In this document: piece after piece, positions 1 through 7,623 of the stretch | Layout: each line of letters starts with the position of its first letter | Numbering within the stretch: position 1 is the first letter of the stretch | NCBI GenBank assembly: GCA_036524675.1 | Contig: DATDBU010000057.1 | Coordinates: forward strand, 1-46,543 | Source of the DNA: DATDAW01 sp036524675 | GTDB lineage: Bacteria > Verrucomicrobiota > Verrucomicrobiia > Chthoniobacterales > DASVRZ01 | Length of the DNA stretch: 46,543 bases | Direction: 5' to 3' | Program-made: the position numbers and the translations under genes | The notes under the pieces: model-generated | Told to the model about the DNA's origin: nothing | The model's database searches: none | The model's input: only the letters and a program-made list of their open reading frames with translations

Positions 1-140
1 TCATCGATGTCGCCACCGATCGCATCCTGGTTGCCACGACATACGACTGGGATATGAAAGAAATTTCGACGATCCAGACCGACCTGGCGGAGAAAATCTC
101 CGAAGCTCTCCACACGACCTCTGGAGAAAGCAACGACTAG
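1..140 (+). CDS. C-terminal end of a TolB-like signalling protein (5' end outside window)
   Basis: The open frame enters from the left edge at base 3 and ends at TAG 138-140, giving 45 residues. The stretch TYDWDMKEISTIQTDLAEKI resembles the pattern YDR-(D/E)-(L/I)-x-D-I-F-A-I-Q-x-E-I-A-x-x-I found in TolB-like amino-terminal domains. Those domains occur in adenylate cyclase, Ser/Thr kinase, winged-helix and TPR proteins. In such proteins this motif is usually followed by a TPR tail, but here the protein stops about 15 residues later. The family call rests on one motif, and the fused domain upstream cannot be seen. A perfect palindrome lies 10 bases after the stop and may terminate transcription. 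Confidence 0.45.
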   Translation, partial: IDVATDRILVATTYDWDMKEISTIQTDLAEKISEALHTTSGESND

Positions 141-149
141 ACCCATTCT

Positions 150-187
150 CTAAAATGAGCGCGCTCATTTTAGCAGCGTAGCTGCTA
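150..187 (+). terminator. Candidate terminator: two adjoining hairpins
   Basis: Bases 150-173 form a perfect 24-bp palindrome (arms of 12, no loop as written). Bases 171-187 form a second hairpin with a 7-bp stem and a 3-base loop. They sit directly after the stop at 140. The first arm ends in an A/T-rich run rather than a long T tract, so the terminator call is moderate. It could instead be the edge of the repeat zone that follows. Confidence 0.4.
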
Positions 188-290
188 GTCCACGCCCGCC
201 AGCGCGCGCTCCGCACTCGTCAGTGTGCGCTCCGCACTCGTCAGTGTGCGCTCCACACTCGTCAGTGTGGCGCTCCACACTCGCCAGCGT
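188..290. repeat. 21-bp tandem repeat, about four to five units
   Basis: Near-identical units lie at 206-226, 227-247, 248-268 and 269-290 (the last 22 bp), with a degenerate unit at 188-205. The consensus is about GCGCTCCGCACTCGTCAGTG plus T. Because 21 is a multiple of three, the reverse strand stays open and encodes a seven-residue repeat of the type ERTLTSA. I treat that as a by-product of the repeat, since there is no start context or domain. Confidence 0.8.
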
Positions 291-295
291 GAACC

Positions 296-354
296 CAAGG
301 AGAGGCGGTTTCCAACCGCCTGAAAACGGGCGCTTGGAAAAGCGCCCCTCCTTG
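296..354. other. Three-stem structured intergenic element
   Basis: An outer 7-bp stem (296-302 with 348-354) encloses two perfect 8-bp hairpins: 303-310 with 314-321 (3-base loop) and 328-335 with 340-347 (4-base loop, GGAA). Together they would fold as a three-way junction in RNA or single-stranded DNA. All three stems pair perfectly. It directly follows the tandem repeat and may be part of the same intergenic repeat family. Confidence 0.6.
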
Positions 355-420
355 TAAAAAACGCCACGGACGACGATTTACCAAAGTAAAATTATCTGTC
401 TAGCCTGGGCAGGGCGCATA

Positions 421-541
421 CCGGGGTCGCTGACCCCGGCCGTAACCCGAAGGGTTCCCCGATTCGTGGCCGGTTGGTGAAACCACCGGTTCGATGGGTT
501 AAAAACAGGACTCGTCCCAGAGGGACGTGCGAATCGGGGGG
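421..541 (-). repeat. REP/BIME-like palindromic unit, left of the RAYT gene, inverted
   Basis: On the minus strand this reads as the same composite unit found to the right of the transposase. It starts with a hairpin with a CCCTCTGGG-type stem, followed by the core palindrome at 468-490 (CCGGTGGTTTCACCAACCGG in the other orientation). A hairpin around 446-457 (AACCCTTCGGGTT type) comes next, with an extra GGGGTC/GACCCC hairpin at 421-440. It begins next to the transposase stop codon and is in opposite orientation to the right-hand copies. Confidence 0.75.
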
Positions 542-546
542 ACGCG

Positions 547-993
547 TTACTCCAGATACTTCGGATCGAATTCGATGCCGTTACGTTCCAGAAACTGCAC
601 GTATTCCTCTCGAAACGTCCGAGTCCGGTGATGTTCCTCCTGATGCTCGATGTATTCTGCGACTTTCGCCACCGCGGAACTGCTAACAGTAAACGCCCCG
701 TAACCTTCCTGCCAGGCGGATGCGGTGATGCGGATTTCTTCATGCACCCATTTGGAGGACCGGGATTTGATTTCGCGAAGAACGTCCGCCAACGAAGTCG
801 CAGCCCTAAGACGAACCAAAAGGTGAACGTGATCGGAAACACCGCCAACCTTGATCGCCACTCCATCCAGCGAACGCACGATTCCGCCAAGGAACGCATG
901 CAGTCTCTCCCTCCATGATTGGCCGATGACAGGATCAAGATGCTTCGTGCCGAAAACGATGTGGTAATACAAACTCAAGTGCGTCGAGCCCAT
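547..993 (-). CDS. REP-associated tyrosine transposase (RAYT, Y1_Tnp/TnpA-REP family)
   Basis: The 148-residue protein is the usual length for the family. The N-terminus HLSLYYHIVFGTK matches the IS200/IS605 Y1 transposase opening. The HUH motif is H55-V-H57 (SDHVHLL), the metal-binding centre. The likely nucleophile is Y114 in VAEYIEHQ, with the helix residue Q118. RAYTs are domesticated single-strand DNA transposases that bind and cut REP palindromes and move them around the genome. Here the gene is flanked on both sides by palindromic repeats (421-541 and 998-1370), the typical arrangement. Start is ATG at 991-993. The gene stands alone, and no TnpB or other mobile-element partner is present. 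Confidence 0.9.
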   Translation of the reverse strand: MGSTHLSLYYHIVFGTKHLDPVIGQSWRERLHAFLGGIVRSLDGVAIKVGGVSDHVHLLVRLRAATSLADVLREIKSRSSKWVHEEIRITASAWQEGYGAFTVSSSAVAKVAEYIEHQEEHHRTRTFREEYVQFLERNGIEFDPKYLE

Positions 994-997
994 GCCT

Positions 998-1370
998 CAC
1001 GTCCCTTCGGGACGAATGCTATCCAGCACACAGTTCCGGTCGTTGTCACCACCCGGTTACGTATCGGATCCCCTCCCCTCTCCCGATCGCACATCCCTTC
1101 GGGACAAGTCCTATTTATAACGCATGGAACCGGTGGTTTCACCAACCGGCTATGAATCGGAGAGCCCTTCGGGCAGTGCATTGCGCGTATCCCTCGGGGA
1201 GCGGATGTTTTCTCATCGGACCGGTGGTTTCACCAACCGGCTAGGCGTCGGATGCCTCTTCGGGTCACCCGATCGCACATCCCTTCGGGACGAATCCTAT
1301 TATAACGCATCGGACCGGTGGTTTCACCAGCCGGCTATGAATCGGAGAACCCTTCGGGTCACAGGCTGTG
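998..1370 (+). repeat. Array of REP/BIME-like units, right of the RAYT gene
   Basis: Three clear core palindromes (ACCGGTGGTTTCACC followed by A or G and CCGGCT) lie at 1129-1151, 1220-1242 and 1314-1336. A degenerate core lies at about 1036-1056. Cores at 1129 and 1314 are preceded by a CATCCCTTCGGGAC hairpin (about 1092-1104 and 1278-1290) and a short AT-rich spacer. Most cores are followed by an (A/G)CCCTTCGGG(T/C) hairpin. One full unit is about 90 bp. They run in the opposite orientation to the copy at 421-541, so the transposase sits between inverted sets. Confidence 0.8.
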
Positions 1371-1577
1371 TGTTCTCATGCACCTTCTTCCACGAAATTG
1401 CGGTGGACCCTAATTTGAGGTCTGGAAATACCAAGGTTATTGGTGGCTGTATGGGATCTCAGTCCTCAGATGGGTGGGCCGAAACCTGCGCAAAGGCTCT
1501 TTAGTAAAGTTTCTTTATTTTATTTCGTCGCCACTTCATAAACCTCCATTCTGCCTCTGCCTTATCCGAATTACACC
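1371..1577. other. Intergenic region upstream of the efflux operon
   Basis: No convincing gene is visible. An A/T-rich stretch at about 1500-1525 could hold the promoter of the efflux operon that starts at 1578. No inverted-repeat operator and no adjacent TetR or MarR regulator gene was found, so regulation of the pump cannot be read from this window. Confidence 0.35.
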
Positions 1578-2768
1578 ATGAAACAACGAACCCGCTTCTC
1601 CCTCGGCATCATCGCAATCGCGACCGGCATTCTTGCGTTCCCGGCATGCGAGCGCACCGAAACGCCCAAGGCCTTGCCTCCACCGGATGTCCTCATAACG
1701 GAGGCCACGACGCGCGATGTGCCCGTTTACCGCGAGTGGATCGGCACCCTCGATGGTTCGGAAAACGCGCAAATTCGCGCCCGGGTCACCGGTTATCTCC
1801 TCAAGCGGAACTACCAGGAAGGCGCACTGGTAAAAAAGGGCGATCTCCTTTTCGAAATTGATCCTCGACCATTCGAAGCCACGCTCGCCGAGGCAAAAAG
1901 CCAGCTCGAACAGGGCCGGGCGATTCAGCTCGCTTCAAAGGCGGAAGCCGAACGCAGTAAGCAGCTTTTCAACCAAAAGGTAATCTCCGTTCAAGAGTTC
2001 ACGAACAAGACGCAGCTCAACGAATCGAGTATCGCGAAGGTCGGCGCGCTCCAGGCGGCCGTCGAACAGGCGCAGTTGAATTTGAGCTTCTGCCGGATCA
2101 CCTCGCCCGTTGATGGCATCGCAGGCATTGCCCAGGCACAAGTAGGCGACCTTGTCGGAACTGCAAACAGCGCCGTCCTCACGTCGATTTCAACACTCGA
2201 TCCGGCAAAGATGGTATTTCCGGTGAGCGAATCGGACTACCTCGCGGCCAGCCAACGCGTGAGCGAAGTGGTGAGCATGCCGTTCGACCAGCGGCCGGCT
2301 ACCATCGAAATCATTCTAGCCGATGGTTCCGCGTTCCCACATAAAGCGCGCCTGCTCGCCGTAGATCGTCAGGTGAAGGCCTCCACAGGCACCATCCTGG
2401 TTACAGCCCTCCTCCCTAATCCCGGCAGCTTGTTGCGTCCAGGATTTTTCGCACAGGCGCGTGTCGTCGGGCAGGTTTTAAAGGATGCAGTCGTTGTGCC
2501 TCAACGCGCCGTTTCTGAGATTCAGGGCAGCTATCAACTCGCCATTGTCGACGCCAATGGGAAAGCGGAGATTCGGCCGGTCCAGACTGGGCCGCGTATC
2601 GGCACGGATTGGGTCATCACCTCGGGCCTCAAGCCCGGCGAAAAAGTCATCGTGGAAGGCATTCAGAAAGTGAAAACCGGCGCGCCTGTCACCGCAAAGC
2701 CATGGATTCCTCCCTCGGAGCGGTCCGCCGCGCCTGCCACCGAAGAAAAAACCGCCGTGAAACACTAG
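1578..2768 (+). CDS. RND efflux periplasmic adaptor (AcrA/MexA-type membrane fusion protein)
   Basis: The 396-residue protein bridges the inner-membrane RND pump and an outer-membrane channel. An N-terminal hydrophobic segment (about 8-24) ends in FPAC, a poor but possible lipobox with Cys25, so it may be a lipoprotein like AcrA. A biotinyl-lipoyl half motif (NAQIRARVTGYLLKRNYQEG) lies at about residues 63-82. An alpha-helical hairpin at about 95-150 (LAEAKSQLEQ) is followed by the second lipoyl half (CRITSPVDGIAG) and the beta-barrel and membrane-proximal domains. The gene is 15 bases upstream of the pump gene, so the two are an operon. ATG at 1578 precedes the signal sequence and fits. Confidence 0.93.
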   Translation: MKQRTRFSLGIIAIATGILAFPACERTETPKALPPPDVLITEATTRDVPVYREWIGTLDGSENAQIRARVTGYLLKRNYQEGALVKKGDLLFEIDPRPFEATLAEAKSQLEQGRAIQLASKAEAERSKQLFNQKVISVQEFTNKTQLNESSIAKVGALQAAVEQAQLNLSFCRITSPVDGIAGIAQAQVGDLVGTANSAVLTSISTLDPAKMVFPVSESDYLAASQRVSEVVSMPFDQRPATIEIILADGSAFPHKARLLAVDRQVKASTGTILVTALLPNPGSLLRPGFFAQARVVGQVLKDAVVVPQRAVSEIQGSYQLAIVDANGKAEIRPVQTGPRIGTDWVITSGLKPGEKVIVEGIQKVKTGAPVTAKPWIPPSERSAAPATEEKTAVKH

Positions 2769-2783
2769 ACCCGCGAAGACACC

Positions 2784-5700
2784 ATGGCCTCCTTTTTTAT
2801 CAACCGCCCCATCGTCGCAATGGTCATCTCGATCATCATGACGATCGTGGGCATCGCCGCCTACCTCAGCCTTCCGGTTGCACAGTTTCCGGACATCGTC
2901 CCACCGGAAATCCAGGTGAAAACCACCTACACGGGCGCCGACGCGCTGACCGTCGAGCAGTCCGTCGCCACGCCCATTGAGCAGGAGATGAGCGGCGTGG
3001 ACAACATGAATTACATGCAGTCCGTCAACGGCAACGACGGCACGCTAAAGCTCACGGTGAACTTCGAGGTCGGCACGGACGTGAACACCGACCAGATCCT
3101 CTCGCAGATGCGGAGCAACCAGGCCTCGTCGCAGTTGCCGCAGGATGTGAATAAATTCGGCGTCACGGTGCAGAAATCTACTTCGTCGCCGCTCATCATG
3201 TTCGCGCTGTTTTCGCCGAATGGGACCTACGACAACGTTTTTCTGGCGAACTATTCCAACATCAACCTGAACGACGAGTTCACCCGTGTGAAGGGCATCG
3301 CCAGCGTGACAGTGTTTGGCGCCGGTGAATACGCGATGCGCATTTGGGTGAAGCCGGACCAGCTCGCGAAACTCGGCCTGACGATCCCGGAAATCCTGAA
3401 CGCCGTGCAGTCGCAGAACACGGTGAATCCCGCGGGCACGGTCGGCGGCGAGCCGGTTCCCAAGGGGCAGGAATTCACCTACGCGGTCCGCGCCCAAGGG
3501 CGCCTGCAAACCGCCGAGGAGTTCGGCGAAATCGTCGTCCGCGCGAACCAGGACGGCTCCATGCTGCGCGTGAAGGACGTCGCCCGCATCGAACTGGGCG
3601 CGCAGAACTACGCGATTTCAGGCCGGCTCAACGGCAAGCCCGCCGCGCTGATCGCGCTCTACCAGCTCCCTGGTTCCAACGCCATCGCCGCAGCGGATGG
3701 CGCGAAGAAAACGATGAAAAAGCTGTCGGAGAAATTCCCGGCGGACCTCGAATACGTCGTCTGCCTGGACACCACGCTCGCCGTCACCGAGGGCATGGTG
3801 GAAATCCAGCATACGCTCGTCGAGGCGCTGGTGCTCGTCATCATCGTCGTGTTCATCTTCCTGCAAGGCTGGCGGGCCACGCTGATTCCGCTGCTCGCCG
3901 TGCCCGTGTCGCTGGTCGGCACGTTCGCGCTGTTCCCGATGTTCGGATTCACCGTGAACACTCTCTCGCTCTTCGGCCTCGTGCTCGCCATCGGTCTCGT
4001 GGTCGATGATGCGATCGTTGTCGTGGAAGCCGTCGAACATCACATCGAGCACGGGCTTTCTCCGAAAGAGGCGACATTCAAGGCGATGCAGGAGGTAAGC
4101 GGGCCGGTCATCGCCATCGCGCTGATCCTCGCCGCCGTCTTCGTCCCGACGGCGTTCATCCCCGGCATTACCGGGCGATTGTATCAGCAGTTCGCCGTAA
4201 CGATTGCCGTGTCGGTCATCATCTCCGCCTTCAACGCACTCACCCTTTCGCCCGCGCTTTCCGCGCTGCTGCTGAGGCCAAAGAAAAAGAGCACCGGGCT
4301 GCTGCAAAAGTTCTTCGACGGGTTCAACCGGGTCTTCGGTGCAGCGACCAATGGCTATGTGGGCGTCTGCCGCTTCCTCATCCGCAAATCGCTCGTCGCG
4401 ATTGTCCTGCTCGTCGGCTTCACGGTCCTCACCGGAATGCTCGGCAAGCGCATCCCGGGCAGCTTCCTGCCGGAGGAAGATCAGGGTTACTTTTTCGCCC
4501 AGGTCATCCTGCCTGACGCCTCCTCCTTCCAGCGCACCGACGCCGTGATGGCCGAGTGTGAGAAGATTCTGCAGGCCACGCCCGGGGTGGAATACGTCAG
4601 CACCGTCAACGGTTACAACTTTCTCACCGGGGTAAACGCCAGCTACACCGGCGTGTTCTTCATTTCGCTGAAAGAATGGGGACATCGCAAAGCCCCGGAA
4701 GAGCAGTATGGCGCCATCCTCAAGCACGTGAATGCCGGTCTCCGGAACGTGCCCGGCGCGGCTGCATTCGCCTTCTCGCCGCCCGCCATTCCGGGCATCG
4801 GCGCCAGCGGCGGCGTGACCTTCCTGCTGCAGGATCGTTCTGGCAAGGATGTCGCTTTCCTTGCGGAGAACGTCGCGAAGTTCGTCGCCGCCGCGCGCGA
4901 ACGGAAGGAACTCACTGGAGTGACGCCGATGTTTTCGCCGTCCGTGCCTCAGATTTTCCTGAACGTGGACCGCGACAAGGTGCTGAAGCAGAACGTCGAA
5001 TTGAGCGCCGTTTACCAGACCCTGCAGACCTTCATGGGAAGTTACTTCGTGAACTACTTCAACCGCTTCGGACGTCAATGGCAGGTTTTCGTGCAAGCCG
5101 AGGGTAACTACCGCACGAACATTGACCAGGTCGGCCAATTCTTCGTGAAAAACAAGGACGGCGAAATGGTGCCGCTCAGCGCTTTGACCAACTCGAAGCC
5201 GATCAGCGGCCCCGAGTTCACGATGCGCTACAACCTCTATCGCTCGGCCCAGATCAACGCCGCGCCCGCGCCCGGCTACAGCTCCGGCCAGGCGATGAAG
5301 GCGATGGAGGAAGTCTTCAACCAGACCATGTCCAATGAGATGGGCTTCGCCTATTCCGGCATGAGCTTCCAGGAAAAGCAGGCCAGCGAAGGCGTCTCGC
5401 CAATGGTCATTTTCGGCATCTCGTTGCTCTTCGTCTTCCTCATCCTCGCCGCGCAGTACGAGAGCTGGACGCTCCCCTTCAGCGTGCTCCTGGGTACCCC
5501 CATCGCCGTCTTCGGCGCCTTCGCCGCCTTGATGGTCGGCAAATACGAAAACAACATTTACGCTCAAATCGGCCTCGTCATGCTCATTGGCCTCGCTGCA
5601 AAGAACGCGATCCTCATCGTCGAATTCGCCAAGATGAAACACGAGGAGGGTCTCAGCCTCATGGATGCCGCGCTCGAAGGCGCCAAGCTCCGGCTGCGCC

Positions 5701-5939
5701 CGATCCTGATGACCTCCTTCGCGTTCATCCTCGGCTGCGTCCCGCTCGCCACGGCCAGCGGCGCCGGCGGTCTGTCGCGTCAGGTCATGGGTTTTGTCGT
5801 CATCGGCGGCATGCTTGCCGCCAGCTTCATCGCCATCTTCCTCATCCCGGTGCTGTTCTATCTCGTGGAAAAACTCGGCGGCAAAAAAGACCACGCCCCC
5901 AAAGCCCCCGCTGCCCCCGTGCCCGTATCACACGTCTAG
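2784..5939 (+). CDS. RND multidrug efflux permease, HAE1 family (AcrB/MexB-like)
   Basis: At 1051 residues this is the normal size for an AcrB-type proton/drug antiporter. It opens with FFINRPIVAMVISIIMTIVG, the family's first membrane helix. The TM4 proton-relay pair is in GLVVDDAIVVVE (about residues 402-413), and the TM10 lysine is in AAKNAILIVEF (about 934-944). Two large periplasmic loops follow TM1 and TM7. It works with the adaptor at 1578. No TolC-type outer-membrane gene follows; the next sequence is a tRNA-derived repeat at 5955, so an island may have separated the operon from a third gene, or the pump uses a channel encoded elsewhere. Substrate cannot be inferred. Confidence 0.95.
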   Translation: MASFFINRPIVAMVISIIMTIVGIAAYLSLPVAQFPDIVPPEIQVKTTYTGADALTVEQSVATPIEQEMSGVDNMNYMQSVNGNDGTLKLTVNFEVGTDVNTDQILSQMRSNQASSQLPQDVNKFGVTVQKSTSSPLIMFALFSPNGTYDNVFLANYSNINLNDEFTRVKGIASVTVFGAGEYAMRIWVKPDQLAKLGLTIPEILNAVQSQNTVNPAGTVGGEPVPKGQEFTYAVRAQGRLQTAEEFGEIVVRANQDGSMLRVKDVARIELGAQNYAISGRLNGKPAALIALYQLPGSNAIAAADGAKKTMKKLSEKFPADLEYVVCLDTTLAVTEGMVEIQHTLVEALVLVIIVVFIFLQGWRATLIPLLAVPVSLVGTFALFPMFGFTVNTLSLFGLVLAIGLVVDDAIVVVEAVEHHIEHGLSPKEATFKAMQEVSGPVIAIALILAAVFVPTAFIPGITGRLYQQFAVTIAVSVIISAFNALTLSPALSALLLRPKKKSTGLLQKFFDGFNRVFGAATNGYVGVCRFLIRKSLVAIVLLVGFTVLTGMLGKRIPGSFLPEEDQGYFFAQVILPDASSFQRTDAVMAECEKILQATPGVEYVSTVNGYNFLTGVNASYTGVFFISLKEWGHRKAPEEQYGAILKHVNAGLRNVPGAAAFAFSPPAIPGIGASGGVTFLLQDRSGKDVAFLAENVAKFVAAARERKELTGVTPMFSPSVPQIFLNVDRDKVLKQNVELSAVYQTLQTFMGSYFVNYFNRFGRQWQVFVQAEGNYRTNIDQVGQFFVKNKDGEMVPLSALTNSKPISGPEFTMRYNLYRSAQINAAPAPGYSSGQAMKAMEEVFNQTMSNEMGFAYSGMSFQEKQASEGVSPMVIFGISLLFVFLILAAQYESWTLPFSVLLGTPIAVFGAFAALMVGKYENNIYAQIGLVMLIGLAAKNAILIVEFAKMKHEEGLSLMDAALEGAKLRLRPILMTSFAFILGCVPLATASGAGGLSRQVMGFVVIGGMLAASFIAIFLIPVLFYLVEKLGGKKDHAPKAPAAPVPVSHV

Positions 5940-5953
5940 GCCGATATCTTCAT

Positions 5954-6199
5954 GGTGCGCCCGGCAGGATTCGAACCTGCTCGTCAGCCATTGAAAATCA
6001 GCGACTTACAGAAAATGACACACCCATAGACTCACCCGAGTCCTTGGGCCCCGGGATTCGGGAGGTTTTGGCCGCTTGGACGGATTTACCCGAGGCTTTG
6101 AAGGCGGGCGTTTTGGCGATAGTTCGCAGTCATCGGGCGCGGTCCATCCCGTGGGATGTCATCGAATCCGCCAAGCAAGTGGGAGGGCATGGCTCATGA
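5954..6199 (+). pseudogene. C-terminal tail fragment of an element gene (integrase-associated?), starting inside the att repeat
   Basis: A single frame is open from the tRNA-derived repeat (read antisense as APGRIRTC) through about 70 further residues to TGA 6197-6199. It includes REVLAAWTDLPEALKAGVLA. The pattern W-x-x-LPE-x-(I/L)-(K/R)-A-G-(I/V)-x-A-(I/M)-V resembles, from memory, tails of proteins encoded at the ends of integrated elements in Planctomycetes and Verrucomicrobia. It has no start codon or integrase catalytic motif. In an excised circle this frame would join the frame ending at 9389. I read it as the displaced tail of a gene that spanned attP. Confidence 0.4.
5955..5980 (-). 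repeat. Distal att site: copy of the tRNA-Arg 3' end
   Basis: These 26 bases are identical to 9389-9414. They correspond to the T-stem, T-loop and 3' acceptor strand of tRNA-Arg plus one flanking base. Nothing upstream or downstream matches the rest of the tRNA, so it is not a functional tRNA. It lies 15 bases after the RND permease stop. Confidence 0.85.
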
Positions 6200-6317
6200 C
6201 CAGTCTCTCCGCCAGAAGCACAGGCGAGGCTAAGACTTCCGGCCGTGCGGGTCATTCCGAAAGAAGATCGGGAAATAAGTCCCCAAAGGCAGCGCAATTC
6301 ATCATCCGCACAGATTG

Positions 6318-6599
6318 TTTCATGGCGTTTGGCTGCCGCAGTTGCTGGAGGAACGGTCCGAAGTCTCGGAAAAGGCGAAGAAACTCTACGCCTATCTGAC
6401 GCACTTCACGGGAGGGAAGGGCTGCGCGTAGCCATCCTTCAACCATTTGGCGGAGAAGCTCCATGTCTTACGCCGGTATGTGATCCGGTTGGTTCAGGAG
6501 CTTTCCGGGCAATTAGGGGTTCACCTTGCCCGCTCCCGTTTTTCGCACCGCGCGATCTTCTGGCGATACGCAGCGAGCAGAAGGCGCATTTTCGGTTAG
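6318..6599 (+). pseudogene. Broken helix-turn-helix (plasmid/phage replication-type) gene with in-frame TAG
   Basis: One frame reads VWLPQLLEERSEVSEKAKKL, then YAYLTHFTGGKGCA, a TAG at 6429-6431, and then PSFNHLAEKLHVLRRYVIRL and VQELS, ending at TAG 6597-6599. The layout W-x-P-x-(W/L)-L-x-x-R, S-x-x-AK-x-x-Y-A-x-L, then PS-x-x-x-LAE-x-L-x-V-S-x-R-x-(V/I) is the winged-helix pattern of helix-turn-helix proteins common on plasmids and integrated elements. The stop falls where family members have a residue between GCA and PSF. No good start codon is visible. I read it as a decayed element gene that supports the island interpretation. Confidence 0.55.
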
Positions 6600-6651
6600 C
6601 GTGAATGGCACATAGGGCGTCAGGTGGAAGGAAATTCCCCGCGGCTACATA

Positions 6652-6675
6652 GATACAGCGATACAGCGATACAGC
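6652..6675. repeat. 8-bp microsatellite, three units (GATACAGC)
   Basis: The unit GATACAGC repeats perfectly at 6652-6659, 6660-6667 and 6668-6675. It lies in the gap between the broken helix-turn-helix gene and the metallopeptidase gene. It has no evident function. Confidence 0.8.
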
Positions 6676-6882
6676 GGGCAGGCGCAACGCTAGATAGGAG
6701 TAGGAAACCGAATGCGATGATCCAGTGGTTTGCGTGGGATTTCGCTTTACACATCATCGGTTTTCCTGTTTCAGTTTCACCCCGAAAAAATATGGGCAAA
6801 GCCCTTGGCGATTAGTCATAGGCGAAATGTACCTCCCCACCTTTTGATTTAACTTTGCCCTCAACGGGAACGTCTAGTCTTC

Positions 6883-7623
6883 ATGGACGAATTGTTCGAC
6901 ATCTTCGACGCCGTGTCAGACCTCGGCAACCTCACCGACCTGACAGATCACGCAGATACTCTTTTGACGGCTCTCGACGCCCTGGATTACATCGACATCG
7001 ACGTGAGTGATTTATCAATGCTGGATGATCTTGCCTCCTTCGGACCGGAGGATATGACGAGCATTGTAGACTCGTTCGACCCCGCCGACATGTTCATCGA
7101 TACAAATCTCGATTCAGATACCTTCACGGATTCAAGCTGGCTTTCTTTCGATGATGTGGCTAACCCGGGTGAGATAGATTTCGGCGACGTTGAAAGCTTT
7201 GTTAATTACGAGCTTAGCGGGTATCCAGATCACCTTTGCAGCCGCCTTGACGGCGTCATCTATCATCCGGAGCCAAGCCCTGACACCCTTGGTTTTTGGG
7301 AGCCCCATGGGGCGTCTGCCCATATCGAGTTGTACGATCACCAGGAATCGATCGGCCTAACGCTTCACCACGAGATGGCACACCACCTAATGGCCAAACA
7401 TTCAGACCTGTTCGAAGAAATAGCCCCGCACATGACAGCAAGTCCAATCTTGAACCACTTAGGTATAGATTTGAGTGATTACACCCCAGAGCAGCGACCG
7501 GAAGAATTTGTCGCAGAGACCTTTGCGTTTTTTAAAACGAAACCGGAACTTTTCCAACAGTTCGATCCAGCTCTGTACGCGAAATTCGCGAATTGGTGGC
7601 ACACTCACATAAAGTTCGCATGA
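6883..7623 (+). CDS. Putative zincin metallopeptidase with hyperacidic N-terminal region
   Basis: The 246-residue protein has no signal peptide. Residues 1-120 contain no Lys or Arg at all and about 27 Asp plus 5 Glu. The first 50 residues read as amphipathic, leucine-rich acidic helices (for example LTDLTDHADTLLTALDALD). The C-terminal half has a zinc motif H163-E164-M-A-H167 within LTLHHEMAHHLM. A downstream RPEEFVAETFAFF (205-217) can supply a third ligand, E208 or E212. HExxH plus an (E/D)EFxAE(T/A)F segment is the layout of anthrax-lethal-factor-like and phage or toxin zincins; that assignment is by motif only. The stop overlaps the next start (ATGA at 7620-7623), so the two proteins are made together. 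Substrate is unknown. Confidence 0.7.
   Translation: MDELFDIFDAVSDLGNLTDLTDHADTLLTALDALDYIDIDVSDLSMLDDLASFGPEDMTSIVDSFDPADMFIDTNLDSDTFTDSSWLSFDDVANPGEIDFGDVESFVNYELSGYPDHLCSRLDGVIYHPEPSPDTLGFWEPHGASAHIELYDHQESIGLTLHHEMAHHLMAKHSDLFEEIAPHMTASPILNHLGIDLSDYTPEQRPEEFVAETFAFFKTKPELFQQFDPALYAKFANWWHTHIKFA

Noticed and set aside
188..290. Possible CRISPR-like array
   Set aside because: The units are contiguous tandem copies without spacers, and no cas genes are present anywhere in the window.
185..367. Minus-strand peptide with ERTLTSA repeats
   Set aside because: It is produced by the 21-bp DNA tandem repeat, with no ribosome site or domain. It is better explained as repeat DNA.
378..938. 186-codon minus-strand frame over the RAYT gene
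   Set aside because: It overlaps the transposase in another frame and reads through REP repeats. The transposase frame has the catalytic motifs.
3618..5894. 758-codon open frame on the minus strand opposite the RND permease
   Set aside because: It is antisense to a certain gene in GC-rich DNA. Its product is a His/Glu/Asp-rich mix with no domain.
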